This document shows, piece after piece, positions 4,896 through 5,238 of a stretch of 5,238 nt of DNA (position 1 is the first letter of the stretch; every line of letters starts with the position of its first letter). The notes under the pieces were generated by a model. It did not search any database, was not told the origin of the DNA, and saw only the letters and a program-made list of their open reading frames with translations. Position numbers and translations under genes: made by a program. This DNA is from Deltaproteobacteria bacterium (lineage in GTDB: Bacteria > Desulfobacterota > Syntrophia > Syntrophales > UBA2210), in assembly GCA_019314085.1 (NCBI GenBank), contig JAFCZZ010000137.1, forward strand, positions 1 to 5,238, written 5' to 3'.

Positions 4896-5238
4896 ATGTA
4901 TAACGCAAGCGACTTGAGAAAAAACCTGAAGATACAGATCGACGGTGACCCGTATGTAATCGTTGATTTCACCTTTTCAAAACCTGGGAAGGGGCAATCC
5001 CTCTACCGGTGCAAGCTCAAGAACATGATCAACGGAAACCAGTTCGAACGGACCTACCGGTCCGGAGACACCTTTGCACCCGCTAATCTCCGGGAGAAAA
5101 AGATGCAGTACCTCTACGAGGAAGACCGAAAATGCTGCTTCATGGACACCGAAACCTACGAGCAGGTCTACCTCACCGAGGATCAGGTGGGAGATGCAAA
5201 AGGCTTCCTGTCCGATAATTTGGACGTGGAGATTCTTT
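4896..5238 (+). CDS. efp: Elongation factor P, N-terminal part (3' end outside window)
   Basis: EF-P binds ribosomes stalled at polyproline stretches, between the P and E sites, and promotes peptide-bond formation. The visible 114 residues cover the KOW-like domain I and most of the first OB domain. The start MYNASDLRKNLKIQIDGDPYVIV aligns with known EF-P N-termini. The tip loop SKPGKGQ carries Lys32, equivalent to the modified Lys34 of E. coli EF-P, so this is a lysine-type rather than arginine-type EF-P. Domain II is marked by YLYEEDRKCCFMDTETYEQVYL. The third domain, with the usual C-terminal signature, lies beyond the right edge, so an EfpL/YeiP assignment cannot be formally excluded; the KPGKGQ loop favours true EF-P. 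A promoter and a good SD precede it, and the csp terminator insulates it. The modification enzymes are not in the window. Confidence 0.96.
   Translation, partial: MYNASDLRKNLKIQIDGDPYVIVDFTFSKPGKGQSLYRCKLKNMINGNQFERTYRSGDTFAPANLREKKMQYLYEEDRKCCFMDTETYEQVYLTEDQVGDAKGFLSDNLDVEIL

Overview
The window is an ordinary-looking bacterial chromosomal segment: dense housekeeping genes, moderate-to-high GC, clear Shine-Dalgarno sequences on most genes, and no mobile element, CRISPR array, tRNA or rRNA. I infer a Desulfobacterota-type (former deltaproteobacterial) genome. This rests mainly on the small minus-strand gene at 1262-1471, which resembles the GSU3473 family of small proteins that I associate with Geobacter and relatives. 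The inference is moderate at best; no marker in the window settles the taxon.

Layout. Positions 1-1247 (plus) hold the 3' half of a 16S rRNA m5C methyltransferase gene (rsmB), cut by the left edge, followed 3 bp later by an HD-superfamily hydrolase gene. A small minus-strand gene (1262-1471) converges on the HD gene with only 14 bp between the stops. After a divergent intergenic region of about 205 bp come a metallo-beta-lactamase-fold hydrolase gene (1677-2306) and purC (2321-3205), 14 bp apart and probably cotranscribed. A 131-bp gap carries a near-consensus promoter and a symmetric nested inverted repeat ahead of dnaJ (3337-4395). A 126-bp leader precedes a cold-shock protein gene (4522-4725), which ends in a strong intrinsic terminator. 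The gap after it carries three imperfect copies of a 14-bp repeat and a promoter for efp (elongation factor P), cut by the right edge.

Functionally the window groups protein-synthesis and stress genes (rRNA methylation, DnaJ co-chaperone, cold-shock RNA chaperone, EF-P) around one purine-biosynthesis gene and two hydrolases of unknown substrate. The coding content is conventional. The parts that known gene families do not explain are non-coding: the palindromic dnaJ leader without a usable Shine-Dalgarno, and the 14-bp repeats around the csp terminator and efp promoter. I did not find evidence for a new multi-gene system.
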